From positions 5,847,346 to 5,911,345 of the forward strand of contig CM074761.1 of the NCBI GenBank assembly GCA_037355855.1: DNA of 64,000 bases, in the 5' to 3' direction. This document shows, in pieces, positions 23,032-32,855 of this stretch. This DNA is from Pseudo-nitzschia pungens (taxonomy: Eukaryota > Bacillariophyta > Bacillariophyceae > Bacillariales > Bacillariaceae). The notes under the pieces are model-generated. The model searched no databases. It was not told the DNA's origin and was given only the letters and a program-made list of their open reading frames with translations. Made by a program: the position numbers and the translations under genes. How positions within the stretch are numbered: position 1 is the stretch's first letter; every line of letters begins with the position of its first letter.

Positions 23032-23368
23032 TTGTTGATCCGCTCCCACAGGGAACAGCACTCCTCATTGTCGTCGGCTTGGTGTTGGCCAAGGGACAAT
23101 GAGGTGAGCAGATGGGGAAGGCATCGTCCCGCACCTCCGTGCCCGGTAGCGGCTGCGTACCTTGTGCGGGCACCGCGTTGTGCCCGTCTACGGTACGCGC
23201 GCTGTCGGCCCTCTCGTGACACTTACCTACCTACCATTGGGACCTTCCTCACATACGTCGTAGTGCTCGTCACGGCGCGCGCGGCAAGTTCACAGGTGGT
23301 GCGCGTGGTGGTGCGGGCGTGTCCCCACCCGCATCCTGCAGTTGCGGTGACCTGTGTCTTGCCCAACA
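23032..23368. repeat. Split direct repeat B1
   Basis: 337 bp, from TTGTTGATCCGCTCCCACAG to TTGCCCAACA. It is identical to B2 at 32,519-32,855 apart from one base that I noticed (GTCGTCGG against GTTGTCGG). It directly abuts A2, and a 19-bp G-rich spacer separates it from A1. Confidence 0.92.
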
Positions 23369-23646
23369 GTATCCTATGGGATACCCCGGCGCCGTCTCGG
23401 GTGTACGTCAACTTCGGAGTGCACGTACTCTGTGCTCACATTTGTCTATACTAGGTCATACGCGGTATACACTATGTCTATTCTGTAGTGATGGCGGATT
23501 GACGAAGCTTTAGGCGAATGTGTGGTATAGCGTGCGCGCGCGTGTGCGCGGTAGCTATCTAGTCACTAACCCGAACCCTAATCGGGGTGGGACCCCTATG
23601 TAGTAGGGGTATGTAGGGTTAGTACAGTGCACAGAGAGTCCTTGCC
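23369..23646. repeat. Split direct repeat A2
   Basis: 278-bp second copy of A, directly joined to B1 at CCCAACA/GTATCC. It is followed by element-internal sequence, including an A-rich stretch at 23,749-23,786. Confidence 0.92.
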
Positions 23647-23840
23647 ACAACGGGTGGAGAGGAGAGTTCGTGAACCCGCTCGAAGAGGGGGTGAAGCGCG
23701 AATGGAAAGTCGAGCCACCGCCACTCTCGAAGTTGACGAGTACAGCCGGGAAAAAAAAAAATAATAAAAAAAAATAAAAAAATAGGGTGGGATGGTTGTC
23801 TAACGGGGCTTAAAGCGCAGGGCGCGAACAGTTAGGCAAC

Positions 23841-25247
23841 CTAGGCGGCGTTGGCGGGAGCCGGAGCAAGTGGTCCCACGGGGGCCGGAGCAAGTGGGCC
23901 CACGGCGGGGGCCGGGGAAAGGGCGGCGGTGGAAGCGCGACCGGGAGGGAAGACAAAGGCGTAGCTTGAGATCGGGGCGAGCGTGCTGCGGGAAGCGCCG
24001 TAGGCGGTGGCAACATTCGCCATTAAGCGGTCTTGGGTGGTCTCCGCGGTGAATTGGCACAAGACCTTGCCCCGCGTGGAGCAAGGGAAAAGGAGGCGGC
24101 CATTAGGGATGACGACACCGAAGACGTAGTGCCCGTGGTAGTCGATGAGGGTGGGGACGTGGAGGCACAGGAGGAAGGGGCAGGCGTCGGTGCCCAGACG
24201 TGTGGCCACTTCGTCGCCGGGGGAGTACTCAAGCCCAAGAGCGTTGAGAGTAGCGACCAAGGTCTGGTTGGGGGCGTGGCTGGTCGAAAGCGGGACGTCG
24301 AGGGAAGGACGGGCGGCGGTAACGCGGGCTAGGAGACGGTCGATGGCAGCGGTGGTGGGTGCCGGAACGGGCTCGGCGTAGTGAACACCGTGGTAGACGG
24401 TATAGGCAAGGCGGAAGTTGGTGACGGCGGTTTGGTAATGGGGACAGTAAGGGTGGGCCATGTCCAATTCTGCCAAGGCAGAGGCTACAGCCGCACCTGC
24501 GGGGTTGGCGTACAGAGTGTGCAACTTGGCGAGCCACGGGCGGGGACCGGTGGGGGTGTCGAGCGGGCTGTCCGAGTAGCCGGTGAGGTTTCGATTGGCA
24601 GAGGTGAGCGGAAGAGCGTTCAGGACCTTTCTGTCGGAAGGTGGGCTGCTGAGGTTGCCCTCAAGGAGGGCGATGGTCAACGAGATGGCAGTAGGCTCAG
24701 GCTGGGCAGGGTCGCGGGGAGCGGGCGGGCCCGGGATTGGGAGGACAGGAGCAGGATTTCCCGCGGGCGCGGGCGGCACTACCATCGCCCCGTGGGCGAG
24801 AGGAGCAAAAGGGAGAGGAGAGTCGGAATCGGAAGAACGGATAGAAAGCGAGGAGTTTCTGGAATGGGTTCGGGCGGACGCGGACGTGGGCGAATCGCCG
24901 GCGGACGGGGAAGGGTCCTCCGGGATGCCCTGAAAGGGAAGGAGGGTCTTGAGGTCTTTGGCGTGGGTGGAAGCTCGGGGCCAGTCGGCTTTGGAGCAAG
25001 CGGCAAGGAAATCGACGTAGAGGCCGACGTAAGTCTCAAAGTCCTGGAGGGAGGAAGGTGGGAGGTCGACCGGGAGGGTGAAGGGGGGGCGAAACGGAGC
25101 GGTGGGGGCGGCCGCTTCGAGGGTGTCGCCGTGACGGTTGAAACAACGGAAGACGCCGACGGGGGTTGGGTTGGTGATGAGGGTAATGGCCTGGCTCATG
25201 GTGTCGAGGAGGCGTCGGGCCCTCGCGAGGAACGAGGTGGCAAGCAT
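23841..25247 (-). CDS. Fourth ORF of the tyrosine-recombinase retroelement, unknown function
   Basis: 468 residues from the ATG at 25,247 (the frame is open a little further upstream, but without ATG). It lies downstream of the recombinase ORF in the transcript sense, with a ~340-bp gap containing a run of 12 G. I recognise no domain. About residues 60-190 are Pro/Ala/Ser-rich. The C-terminal 230 residues look globular, with segments such as DACPFLLCLHVPTLIDYHGHYVF and a following GVVIPNGRLLFPCST that would suit beta structure. The tail is Pro/Ala-rich (repeated LAPAP). No methyltransferase, OTU or hydrolase signature is clear. Other DIRS-order elements can carry a methyltransferase ORF, and this does not look like one. 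It could be an accessory protein of the element. Confidence 0.6.
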   Translation of the reverse strand: MLATSFLARARRLLDTMSQAITLITNPTPVGVFRCFNRHGDTLEAAAPTAPFRPPFTLPVDLPPSSLQDFETYVGLYVDFLAACSKADWPRASTHAKDLKTLLPFQGIPEDPSPSAGDSPTSASARTHSRNSSLSIRSSDSDSPLPFAPLAHGAMVVPPAPAGNPAPVLPIPGPPAPRDPAQPEPTAISLTIALLEGNLSSPPSDRKVLNALPLTSANRNLTGYSDSPLDTPTGPRPWLAKLHTLYANPAGAAVASALAELDMAHPYCPHYQTAVTNFRLAYTVYHGVHYAEPVPAPTTAAIDRLLARVTAARPSLDVPLSTSHAPNQTLVATLNALGLEYSPGDEVATRLGTDACPFLLCLHVPTLIDYHGHYVFGVVIPNGRLLFPCSTRGKVLCQFTAETTQDRLMANVATAYGASRSTLAPISSYAFVFPPGRASTAALSPAPAVGPLAPAPVGPLAPAPANAA

Positions 25248-25589
25248 GGTGGGAGCGGCAACGAAGCTAGGTGGTGTTTGGGAGGAGTCCAGAGTGGGAA
25301 TTATGCGAAGACCAGTGGGAGGGGGGCAAAGAGGACCCAGTCCGTGGACAAGCACGGGAAGAGGGGACCGGTCGAAACCATGGTCAGGGGTAGGGAGAGG
25401 AGGAGGAGAAACGGTGGAAAAACCATGCTGAAACGGAAATTAGATCGTAAAATAAAAACGTGTTTGTTGTAAGATAAAACGGGGTGTAACTGGTCGCTTA
25501 GTAAGGGGTGTGTACGGATGCGATCGTGGGGGGTTAGGCATCGTGGGGGGGGGGGGGGTATACACGGATGTGGGAAAAAACCGTGAAAG

Positions 25590-26840
25590 TTACCAGCGGT
25601 CGGGGGGCCGGGCGGCGCCAGCCGTGAGGATGGCGTTATGCTGGTGAGAGAGGATGTGGAGGTCGCGGGTGTAAATTTGCCACGAATCGCTGTTCCACCG
25701 GAGCTGTTTTTTGATAAATTCGGGAGACGCGCCGGCGGCCTGGAGAATGCAGCACGCGCCAACGCGAATAGAATGACATGTAAATTTTTTGAGGGCGGAC
25801 GGAGAAGTGACGCCGTAGACGTCGCGGGCAAGGGAGCGGAGGGTGGTTTCGACGTCGGAGTCGACCACGTAAACGGCCACCTTGGGGCAGGGGCTGTAGA
25901 CTGCGAGGGGGCCCGCCAAAGGGCCGGGATGGGGGGCCCATGCGGGAAAGAGGCGATAATAGCGGGCCAGGATGCGCAACCACGCCGCGACCAAATCGAG
26001 GGAAGCGGTTGAGTTGCGAGAAAATCCTTTCACAGCATTCCGTTCGCCATTCTTTTGCCATCGCCATCGGACGCAGACACGCATCACGGAGCTGGGGGAG
26101 GCGAGGCCGGAAGGATGGGGGAGGAGGTTCCCATGGCGGTCTAACAGGGTGATGTCAGCCGGGATGAGGGCGACACAGTCGCCCGAAGGGCTGCGGGCAA
26201 ACGTGCCAAGGCACCGGTGGCTGTGAGTCTGGCACCACTCACTCTTACGGAAGCCAGCGGCGAGGCCAACGGTAAGCCAGTCCGCGAGGGTGGCGGGAAG
26301 GGAATCGGGGGGCTCGGTAGCCGAGGCAGTTAGGAGGTGTTGCTGCATGGCGATGGTGACTGGTTCCTTGCGGTCGGGGACCGACTCGTAACGGCGGGCC
26401 TCGCGGAGGACAGCGGTGATGTCCGGGCACAAGCCGGTGCGGAGCGGGGACTCTTTGCGGGCATCCCGGTCAGGGACGGGGTCAAAATGGGCTAGAAGGG
26501 TACTGGCAGCCAAGAGATATTTGCTAGCGGTGTCAGCTTTGATGCACTTGCAAAGGAGGCTGTGGCCAGTGAGGAGATGGCGGGCGTAGTTAGCGAGGAG
26601 GAGGTTCAGGGCCTCGGTGGTGATGCGGGAGTCAATCACAGGAAACAGTGCTGGGAAGATACCGAGGTGAGTGCACCACCAGAGAAAATGGAGGCGGCGG
26701 GTAAGAACAGTCCGGGCTTCTTTAGGGTTGTGGGGGGAGCCGTTGCGTAGTCGGAGGACAGCGTCGAACCCAGGAGAGAGACAAGCTCGGGACGTGGGAG
26801 GAAAGCAGTCCAGGACGCGAAGCGCGCGTGCTGAGTGCAA
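25590..26840 (-). CDS. Tyrosine recombinase of the retroelement
   Basis: About 416 codons, open from about 26,840 to the stop at 25,590. Family signatures: a first arginine in GFRKSEW, the HxxR box in CHSIRVGA, a tryptophan in LRWNSDSW and the nucleophilic tyrosine in QIYTRD near the C-terminus, giving the R-H-R-W-Y set of DIRS-type recombinases. This enzyme would integrate a circular cDNA intermediate without making a target duplication. There is no ATG in the first ~170 codons; the frame overlaps the RNase H frame by about 200 bp, so it is probably reached by frameshifting or another route. The C-terminus is intact, with no internal stop, so activity is possible. Confidence 0.9.
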   Translation of the reverse strand: MHSARALRVLDCFPPTSRACLSPGFDAVLRLRNGSPHNPKEARTVLTRRLHFLWWCTHLGIFPALFPVIDSRITTEALNLLLANYARHLLTGHSLLCKCIKADTASKYLLAASTLLAHFDPVPDRDARKESPLRTGLCPDITAVLREARRYESVPDRKEPVTIAMQQHLLTASATEPPDSLPATLADWLTVGLAAGFRKSEWCQTHSHRCLGTFARSPSGDCVALIPADITLLDRHGNLLPHPSGLASPSSVMRVCVRWRWQKNGERNAVKGFSRNSTASLDLVAAWLRILARYYRLFPAWAPHPGPLAGPLAVYSPCPKVAVYVVDSDVETTLRSLARDVYGVTSPSALKKFTCHSIRVGACCILQAAGASPEFIKKQLRWNSDSWQIYTRDLHILSHQHNAILTAGAARPPDRW

Positions 26841-29459
26841 ATCTGGTGGAGAAGAGTGGGATAGGGGAGGGAGAAGTATGAGTAATTGTGGGGGGTGAAA
26901 AGTTCGTGGGGACGAGAGACAGCATCAGCAAGAGCGTTGTCCGACCCGGGGATGTAATCCACGACGCTGCCAAGGGGGGAGTCCTTGCGGTATGTCGCGG
27001 CAAGGAGGATAGCGCTCCGGCCGAGGGTGGACTTGGTGGAGGATTTCATCCACCAAGCGATGGCGGCCTTGTTGTCGCAGGACGAACGCAGAACCGGGGC
27101 CGGGGGGAATGCGTGAGGCCGGTCAGCGACCCAGAGCTGACCAATGAGGAAACACAGGAAGACCCCTAGGAACTCGAGTGTGTTGATGTGGACGTAGTCC
27201 GGATGCGTGTTAGGAAGCTGGGTTCGCGCGTGGAGAGCAGCGGAGTATGGGAGGAAGCAGAAGACCCGGGGGGCGGGAAGAACGGCGCCAATGCCGGTAT
27301 GAGAAGCGTCGGTGGTGTTGTGGTCCAGCGCAAAACACCGAGGGATGAGGTGCCCAATAGGGGTGGAACACAGGCCGGGCCCCTTCAGGTACTCGTAGAG
27401 TGCGCGGAGGGTCGGGATGGTAGTAGCGGGGATCGGGACCGTTGCACGGTTGCGCCAGATGAAAGCCGCCTGTTCGGTCTGGTGGAGCCAAGTGAAGCGA
27501 CTTTGGAGGTCGGAGGGCATCGAACTGTAGTGGGGGGGAACGAAAGACCAGGAGGTGGGCGAGGCCCCAGGGGTAGTGTTGGAAGCCGTCGCCGAGGAGA
27601 CCCAAGAGGGTGGCCAAGTCGCGGATAGTCGCTTGCTTACCAGGGATAAGCCAATGTTCCTGCTCAAGGTAGGAGACTATCTTGTCCCGACGACGGGGGG
27701 ACAGGCGCACCGTCATGGTGCGCGTGTTGACGAGGAAGCCTACGAGGAGGCGTTCCTCGGTGTAGGCCAGATCGAGTTTATCCTGGGACAGAATCTGTTC
27801 TTGGCAGGGATGGTCCGGGCCGAAGACGTCTTCGAGGGCGACAATGCTAGCGGCGGAAGTCAAGCGGATGGTAGCGCGGACGTCCGCCGTGAAGAGGTCA
27901 TCGACCTGCATAGGCATAGCAGGGGCCAGGCGGACCCGCGGGCGGCCCGGGATCGGGCACTCGCGGTCCTCAAAGACGCCGTGGTTGAGGGTGTCGAGGT
28001 TTGCCTGGGCGATCGTGTGGTGCTCCGAGGGGGGGATCTCGGGGCTGAGGCGCATGCGGGCAACGTAGCGGGACGCACGGCGGAGAGTGTCGTCGGGCTC
28101 ATGGCGCCACAAGTACTGGGCCTGTTGGATCCGTGCCTGGGAGAGAGGGTCCCAGTTGGACGGACAGAAGCAACCGCCGAAGGACTGCCCGGTGGCGAAA
28201 CCGAGGTAGCCGCACGCTTGGTAGGCGTGCATGGGGACGACCTCGGGGTTGAGTTTGCAGAGGCGGAAGGCGTTGCAGACGTCGTTGTCGATGATGAGGA
28301 TTGCGGAGCGAGGGAAGGAGATGCGCATGTTCCAAACGTGAACGAGGAACCGCTGGAAAGAGCCAGGGAACGTGACATCGGGCTCATTGGTCTTGTTCGT
28401 CCAGTCGTTGATACACATGGAGTCGACGGCGGGGCGAAAAGAAGCGTCGAAGATTTGGCGAGACTTCTTCCAGGGGTTGTTGCGGTCGGCGATGCCGAGT
28501 GGAGTGAAGTGGAGGTTGGGGATAAACAGATAGAAACGAGGGTCCACAAGGATGGTGTTGCCGCGGCGATAGTCCTTGCAGAGGACTTTCATAAGTTCGG
28601 ATGGGTCTTCAGCAGCCGAGGCATGGTTGCCGTAGCGGTAGTAGGTCCAGAAATTGCGGTCAGTGGACCGGCCACGGCAGAGGCGGGGGGCCCCCGTGGT
28701 GAAAATGCGGCGAACCTCGCGGCGGATGGGGGCACTCACCCCCAGGCGAAGGCGGCGCATAATGGAGGGGACGTCTCGATGGACCGCGAGGTGCGGGCCG
28801 GCGAGGTAGCGGACAAGGCGGGGGACGTTCATCTGGCAGTGGAGGAGGGCGGCCGAGGAGCGTCGGATCCGGTCAGTGTTGAGGGTGGTTTCGGAGCGGA
28901 AGTCGGTGTACGACTGGTAACCCCGGATGGAAGAGGAGTCGAGGTGGAAGTATGTGTCGTGGAGTGTTCGGTAAAGGCGGGCGGGGGGATAGGCGCGGTC
29001 CCAGGCGGTGCGAGCGGAGGGAGAGAGGAAGGGGGAATCATGGAGAAAGGGGACGATGTGGCGGAGGCGAATGTCGCCGAGAAACGAAATGTTAGCGTGG
29101 GGCTTACCGTGGGTGTTGTGGAGGACGCCGTGGACTGCAGGGTGGAGAGTGGTCCCCCACGACGCGAGTTCCGAGGGGCTAAGGTCGCGCGTTGGGTGAG
29201 GGGAGAGAATCGCTTGCGGTGGTGTAGGGGTGTTGCGCTTGCCGGCGGGGACGGTGGGAGGATCAGGGAGGATGCCGGGGTACAGGCAAGGGGACTCGGG
29301 GGGGTCGGCCGAGGGGGCAGGGGGAGGAGTGGTGGTTCTCGTTGCGGACAGAGGGACAAAGGGGGGGACAGGGTGGCTGGGAGTGTAGGGGGTATAGATC
29401 GGGAGATAGTTGACGTAGTCTAAAGCGAGAAGTAGAGAGGGAGTGGGCGTAGTAAAGGG
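26636..29459 (-). CDS. Reverse transcriptase-RNase H of the retroelement, one frame change
   Basis: Reverse transcriptase is read from about 29,459 to 27,535 and RNase H continues in the +1 frame to 26,636. RT motifs: motif A-like LIIDNDVCNAF, motif B-like GQSFGG, and the catalytic box QVDD in place of the usual YxDD, followed by a thumb-like region. RNase H shows TDASHTGIG, the glutamate in NTLEFLG, SCDNKAA and a final IPGSDNALADAVSR. The frame change falls at a run of seven C (27,532-27,538 on the + strand), where removing one C would keep both domains in frame. The RT frame has no stop from 29,459, but its first ATG is only at 28,832; the ~205 codons before it read like RT N-terminal sequence (YRTLHDTYFHLDSS, RGYQSYTDF), so the start is unclear. 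Confidence 0.88.
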
Positions 29460-29526
29460 TTAACATATGGGATTACGGGTTAAAGGAAGGGCAAAAAGGG
29501 CGGGGACGAGGAGAGGGGAGGGAGGA

Positions 29527-31857
29527 CTAACCTCGGTCGGAGTCGGAAGGGGCGCCGCTGTTGGGGGCAAAAGCGACGACGGCATGCTTGGTGACATACT
29601 GCTTGGCCTTTTCCTTGTCGGCAGCGGAGAGTCCTTTCCAAGTGTGCGCGTGGAAGAACTTGCAGGAGTCACCGTATGTGCACTGGAAGCCCACAAAGCT
29701 AGCGCTCATGCAGAGGCGGGTGCCTTTCTTGCCGAAAGGTTCGTCGTAGCGGGGGCGGGAGGTACCCGAGGTGAGGGTGAAGAGGCCACGGGCTTTGTCT
29801 TTGTCGTCGGCTGGCGAGGGGGTGCGGGAGTGGTCGGCGCGTTGGGGGCCGGTGGTGCCGGACGGGGTATGGCGAGGTTTCTTGCTGTCGCGGGGGTTGT
29901 CAGGCTCGTGGGAGGACCGGGAGCGGGCGCGGTCGGCGACGCGTCTGTGGTTTTCCCACCAGAAGAAAGTCGCGGGAGGGGTAGAGAAAGTATTGAGGTG
30001 CTGGCCGTATGTTGCCTGCTCAATGAGTCGGTTGAGGGCGTTGAAATTGTCGCGAGCACTGACGTAGCCCTTGGAGGGCAATGGGGCATCGGTGGAGACG
30101 TGGGTAAGGACTTCCGGGATTTGTGCAAGGACGAGGACGGCGACCATACCTTCCTGGAGCATGGTGATCATGCTGTGTCGGAGGTGGGGTTGGGTCTGGA
30201 CCGTGCGTTCGAGCCACGCCGATGTGCGTGGTGCGGTCATAGTGTTGAGGAGTTGTTCGATGCCTTTGTACAGAACACTTTGTTCGGCGTCTTTGGAGAG
30301 GGTGCGGAGGAAGAGGAGGAGGTTGTGGCCGGCATAAATCTCATCGTTAGGGTGGGTTTGGGAGCCGTCGATGAAGAGGGTAGTGTTGGTAGTACGGGTG
30401 CGTCGACGGGAGTTTTCTTCGTGGAGCGCCTCGGATTCGTAGGAGCGGACCGATTGGGTCCGGGACTTAAAGGAGTTGCTGTTCGGGGGAACGCGGAGGA
30501 GATTGAAGATCGAGAATGCGGTATCGAGGCAGTCGGCATTGTCTCCAAGCGGGGAGGAGATGACGATGAAGTTGGTGATGACTTTGAGGAGGGTGCGGTC
30601 AAACATGCCGCGGGTGATGCGGTTGTAGGTAAGGGTTTTCTCGGTGTGACATTTGGTTTGCATGCGGGAGAGCTCGCCGTTGAAGATCTCGACCTGTTGG
30701 GAAACGTTTTTGTTGTTGAAGATTTCGATAATGGTAGGGTAGAGTGTGGCGTGGCGTACGGTGAGCGTGGCGCCCTCCCCCTCGATCCGGGCAAGGGCTG
30801 CACTCCAGGAGAGTGCCGGTCGAGTGAGGGTGGTGCGGTCGTCATCGCTGCGCGCGGTGGACGGGGATGTGCCTGTAGTGCGGACAACCTCGGTGAGGAG
30901 TGTGCGCATCTCGGCGTGGGTAAATTGTCCCGGTGGGGGAGGGTCGGTGCGTGGGGTCTCGGGATTGCCGGTGGCAGGGGTAGCCAGGGGTAGGGCAGAG
31001 CAGAGGTCGCGTAGGCGGGCGAGGCGGATTCCGAGTATTAGTGGTTGGGAGGCGTCCACACAGGAGGGGGTAGGGTTGGAAGGTTGTAGGCGGGTCGGGA
31101 GTGGGTTGAGGTCGTTCTGTGGGAGTTGGGTGAGGATGGTGTGGCCGCTTTGTCCTTCTTTGGTCCAATTTTCTTTGTGGAAGAGTTGGTGGTGGGTGTG
31201 GAGGCTGTGGCCGGAGTTCTTGGTGTGGAGGAAACACAGGGCTTTCCACCAAGTAGTGAATCCTTCGTCGTAGGTGTTGGGAGGGAGGGGTTCGCCGAGA
31301 CGGGTGCCTGTGGGGATGGCGAGTGTGGCGGGCCACATCGTAGGTAGGAGGACGAACTGGGGGGTGGTGGCAGCCGAACCGTCGTGGCCGAGGTTGGCGG
31401 GACCGACCTGTGTCTTAGGGTCGGCGGCGCTCATGAAACTGTCGGGGAGGTGGGCTGTATCGTTCCAGGTTCGGAAAAGTGTGGCGGAGGTATGGGGGGC
31501 AATACCAAGGAAGCTCGTGTGGAAGGAGGACGGGGGAATGGCGACGAGGGTGTCGGATTGGATGGAGTCGGACGGAATGCCAACGTAGTGAAGGGTGTCG
31601 TCATCGGCCGTCCACGCGACGAGGGAGTGGATACACTGGAGGACGTGGTGTTCGTCGAGGTATGCGTACCTGGGGTGTAGGGTGTTCAACAAGTTGGAAC
31701 GGTGGGCGACGTTTGCTGCTTTTCCGAGGGAGAGGAGGAATGATTTGCGGGTATTGTCGGTGGTGTTGCGGTTGGTCGGTGGGGCGTCGGAGAAATTCAG
31801 GAAGCCGGAAGATAGGCAACGCATCTGGAGCTGGGCGATTTCCGGGATGGGGGGCAT
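29527..31857 (-). CDS. Gag-like protein with CCCH zinc finger
   Basis: 776 residues from the ATG at 31,857. The frame is open upstream to 32,547 but without ATG, and the translation there is Pro/Thr-rich leader repeats. First ORF of the element, so it takes the gag position. No capsid fold can be assigned by eye. Near the C-terminus the spacing C-x9-C-x5-C-x3-H (CMSASFVGFQ then CTYGDSCKFFH) is that of a CCCH zinc finger, a likely nucleic-acid-binding module. Before it lies a basic Arg/Ser/Asp-rich region. About 70 bp separate its stop from the open RT frame. Confidence 0.75.
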   Translation of the reverse strand: MPPIPEIAQLQMRCLSSGFLNFSDAPPTNRNTTDNTRKSFLLSLGKAANVAHRSNLLNTLHPRYAYLDEHHVLQCIHSLVAWTADDDTLHYVGIPSDSIQSDTLVAIPPSSFHTSFLGIAPHTSATLFRTWNDTAHLPDSFMSAADPKTQVGPANLGHDGSAATTPQFVLLPTMWPATLAIPTGTRLGEPLPPNTYDEGFTTWWKALCFLHTKNSGHSLHTHHQLFHKENWTKEGQSGHTILTQLPQNDLNPLPTRLQPSNPTPSCVDASQPLILGIRLARLRDLCSALPLATPATGNPETPRTDPPPPGQFTHAEMRTLLTEVVRTTGTSPSTARSDDDRTTLTRPALSWSAALARIEGEGATLTVRHATLYPTIIEIFNNKNVSQQVEIFNGELSRMQTKCHTEKTLTYNRITRGMFDRTLLKVITNFIVISSPLGDNADCLDTAFSIFNLLRVPPNSNSFKSRTQSVRSYESEALHEENSRRRTRTTNTTLFIDGSQTHPNDEIYAGHNLLLFLRTLSKDAEQSVLYKGIEQLLNTMTAPRTSAWLERTVQTQPHLRHSMITMLQEGMVAVLVLAQIPEVLTHVSTDAPLPSKGYVSARDNFNALNRLIEQATYGQHLNTFSTPPATFFWWENHRRVADRARSRSSHEPDNPRDSKKPRHTPSGTTGPQRADHSRTPSPADDKDKARGLFTLTSGTSRPRYDEPFGKKGTRLCMSASFVGFQCTYGDSCKFFHAHTWKGLSAADKEKAKQYVTKHAVVAFAPNSGAPSDSDRG

Positions 31858-32518
31858 GGTGTATGTTCGGGACCTGTTTGTGTGGTTGAATGAGATCGGG
31901 TTTGTGAGAGTGGGGGAGTGGATGCGCAGGGGAGGGGTTGGGTGGGAAGTTGTGGAGTGGCGAGGGTAAGTGTCAGGGAGGGGCTGGCGAGGGAATGTGT
32001 CAACGGTTCGATCGCTAGGGGATGTGTCAACGGTTCGATCGCTCTGGTTGGCGAGGGGTGGTGTCAGGGTTGGTGTCAAAAGTTTGGGGCTGGCGCGCGG
32101 GGGTATCTCGGTGTAGGGGATAGGGGAAACCGCATTTTTTTGGTTGGCGGGGCGGGTAGTCCGGGGCGGGTGGTCGGCGGGACCGGGTGGCGGGAGTATG
32201 GGTGGGGTAGCCAACCAGTGGGGAGTCGCGTGGTGTTGGCGACGGGGTGGGAGTGATCGACAGGATCGTGATCGACAGGATCGTGATCGACAGGATCGGG
32301 GTGATCGACAGGATCGGGGTGGTGTTGGGGTGGTTAGTGTGCTGGGGTAGCCAGCGGGGGGGCACGGTGTGGTCCGGGGTTGATCGGCAGGATCGTGATC
32401 GGCTGGATCGGGGGCTGGGGTAGCCAGCGTGCTGGGGTAGCCAGCGTGTGGGCGTGGGTGGTGTTGGTATTGGTGTGTATTGTGTGGAGGTGTATGGTTG
32501 GGGAGAAAGGAATAGGTT
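31858..32518 (-). other. 5' leader of the retroelement with short tandem repeats
   Basis: Non-coding leader between repeat B2 and the gag start. It holds four copies of a ~15-17 bp GTGATCGACAGGATC unit (32,253-32,318) with related copies near 32,380-32,410, a duplicated TGCTGGGGTAGCCAGCG unit (32,340-32,450) and a duplicated GTGTCAACGGTTCGATCGCT (31,998-32,045). Confidence 0.7.
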
Positions 32519-32855
32519 TGTTGATCCGCTCCCACAGGGAACAGCACTCCTCATTGTTGTCGGCTTGGTGTTGGCCAAGGGACAATGAGGTGAGCAGATG
32601 GGGAAGGCATCGTCCCGCACCTCCGTGCCCGGTAGCGGCTGCGTACCTTGTGCGGGCACCGCGTTGTGCCCGTCTACGGTACGCGCGCTGTCGGCCCTCT
32701 CGTGACACTTACCTACCTACCATTGGGACCTTCCTCACATACGTCGTAGTGCTCGTCACGGCGCGCGCGGCAAGTTCACAGGTGGTGCGCGTGGTGGTGC
32801 GGGCGTGTCCCCACCCGCATCCTGCAGTTGCGGTGACCTGTGTCTTGCCCAACAT
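32519..32855. repeat. Split direct repeat B2
   Basis: 337-bp copy of B at the right edge of the element (the 5' end of its transcript). The flank after it (TCATCCTGTATCAAATAG) is not element sequence. Confidence 0.92.

Larger units (their letters stand above)
22737..32855 (-). mobile_element. Tyrosine-recombinase (DIRS-order, PAT-like) retrotransposon, near intact
   Basis: A 10.1-kb element read on the minus strand: gag-like ORF, RT-RNase H, tyrosine recombinase, then a fourth ORF. There is no DDE integrase and no LTR. Its ends are split direct repeats in the + strand order A1 (22,737-23,012), B1 (23,032-23,368), A2 (23,369-23,646), coding interior, B2 (32,519-32,855). B1 abuts A2 directly, and joining B2 to A1 in a circle would recreate that same B-A junction, as expected for integration of a circular DNA by a tyrosine recombinase. 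A1/A2 differ by a 2-bp indel and B1/B2 by about one base, so insertion is recent. No target-site duplication is visible. GC-rich compared with its surroundings. It lies inside a ~1.06 kb repeat copy. Confidence 0.9.

Noticed and set aside
24381..25472. 363-codon plus-strand ORF
   Set aside because: Antisense to the fourth ORF of the retroelement; Gly/Arg/Glu-rich composition typical of an antisense GC-rich shadow.
27555..29423. 622-codon plus-strand ORF
   Set aside because: Antisense of the reverse transcriptase frame in GC-rich DNA; no motif, while the minus strand has clear RT features.
29467..30993. 508-codon plus-strand ORF
   Set aside because: Antisense to the gag-like ORF; Gly/Val-rich without a domain.
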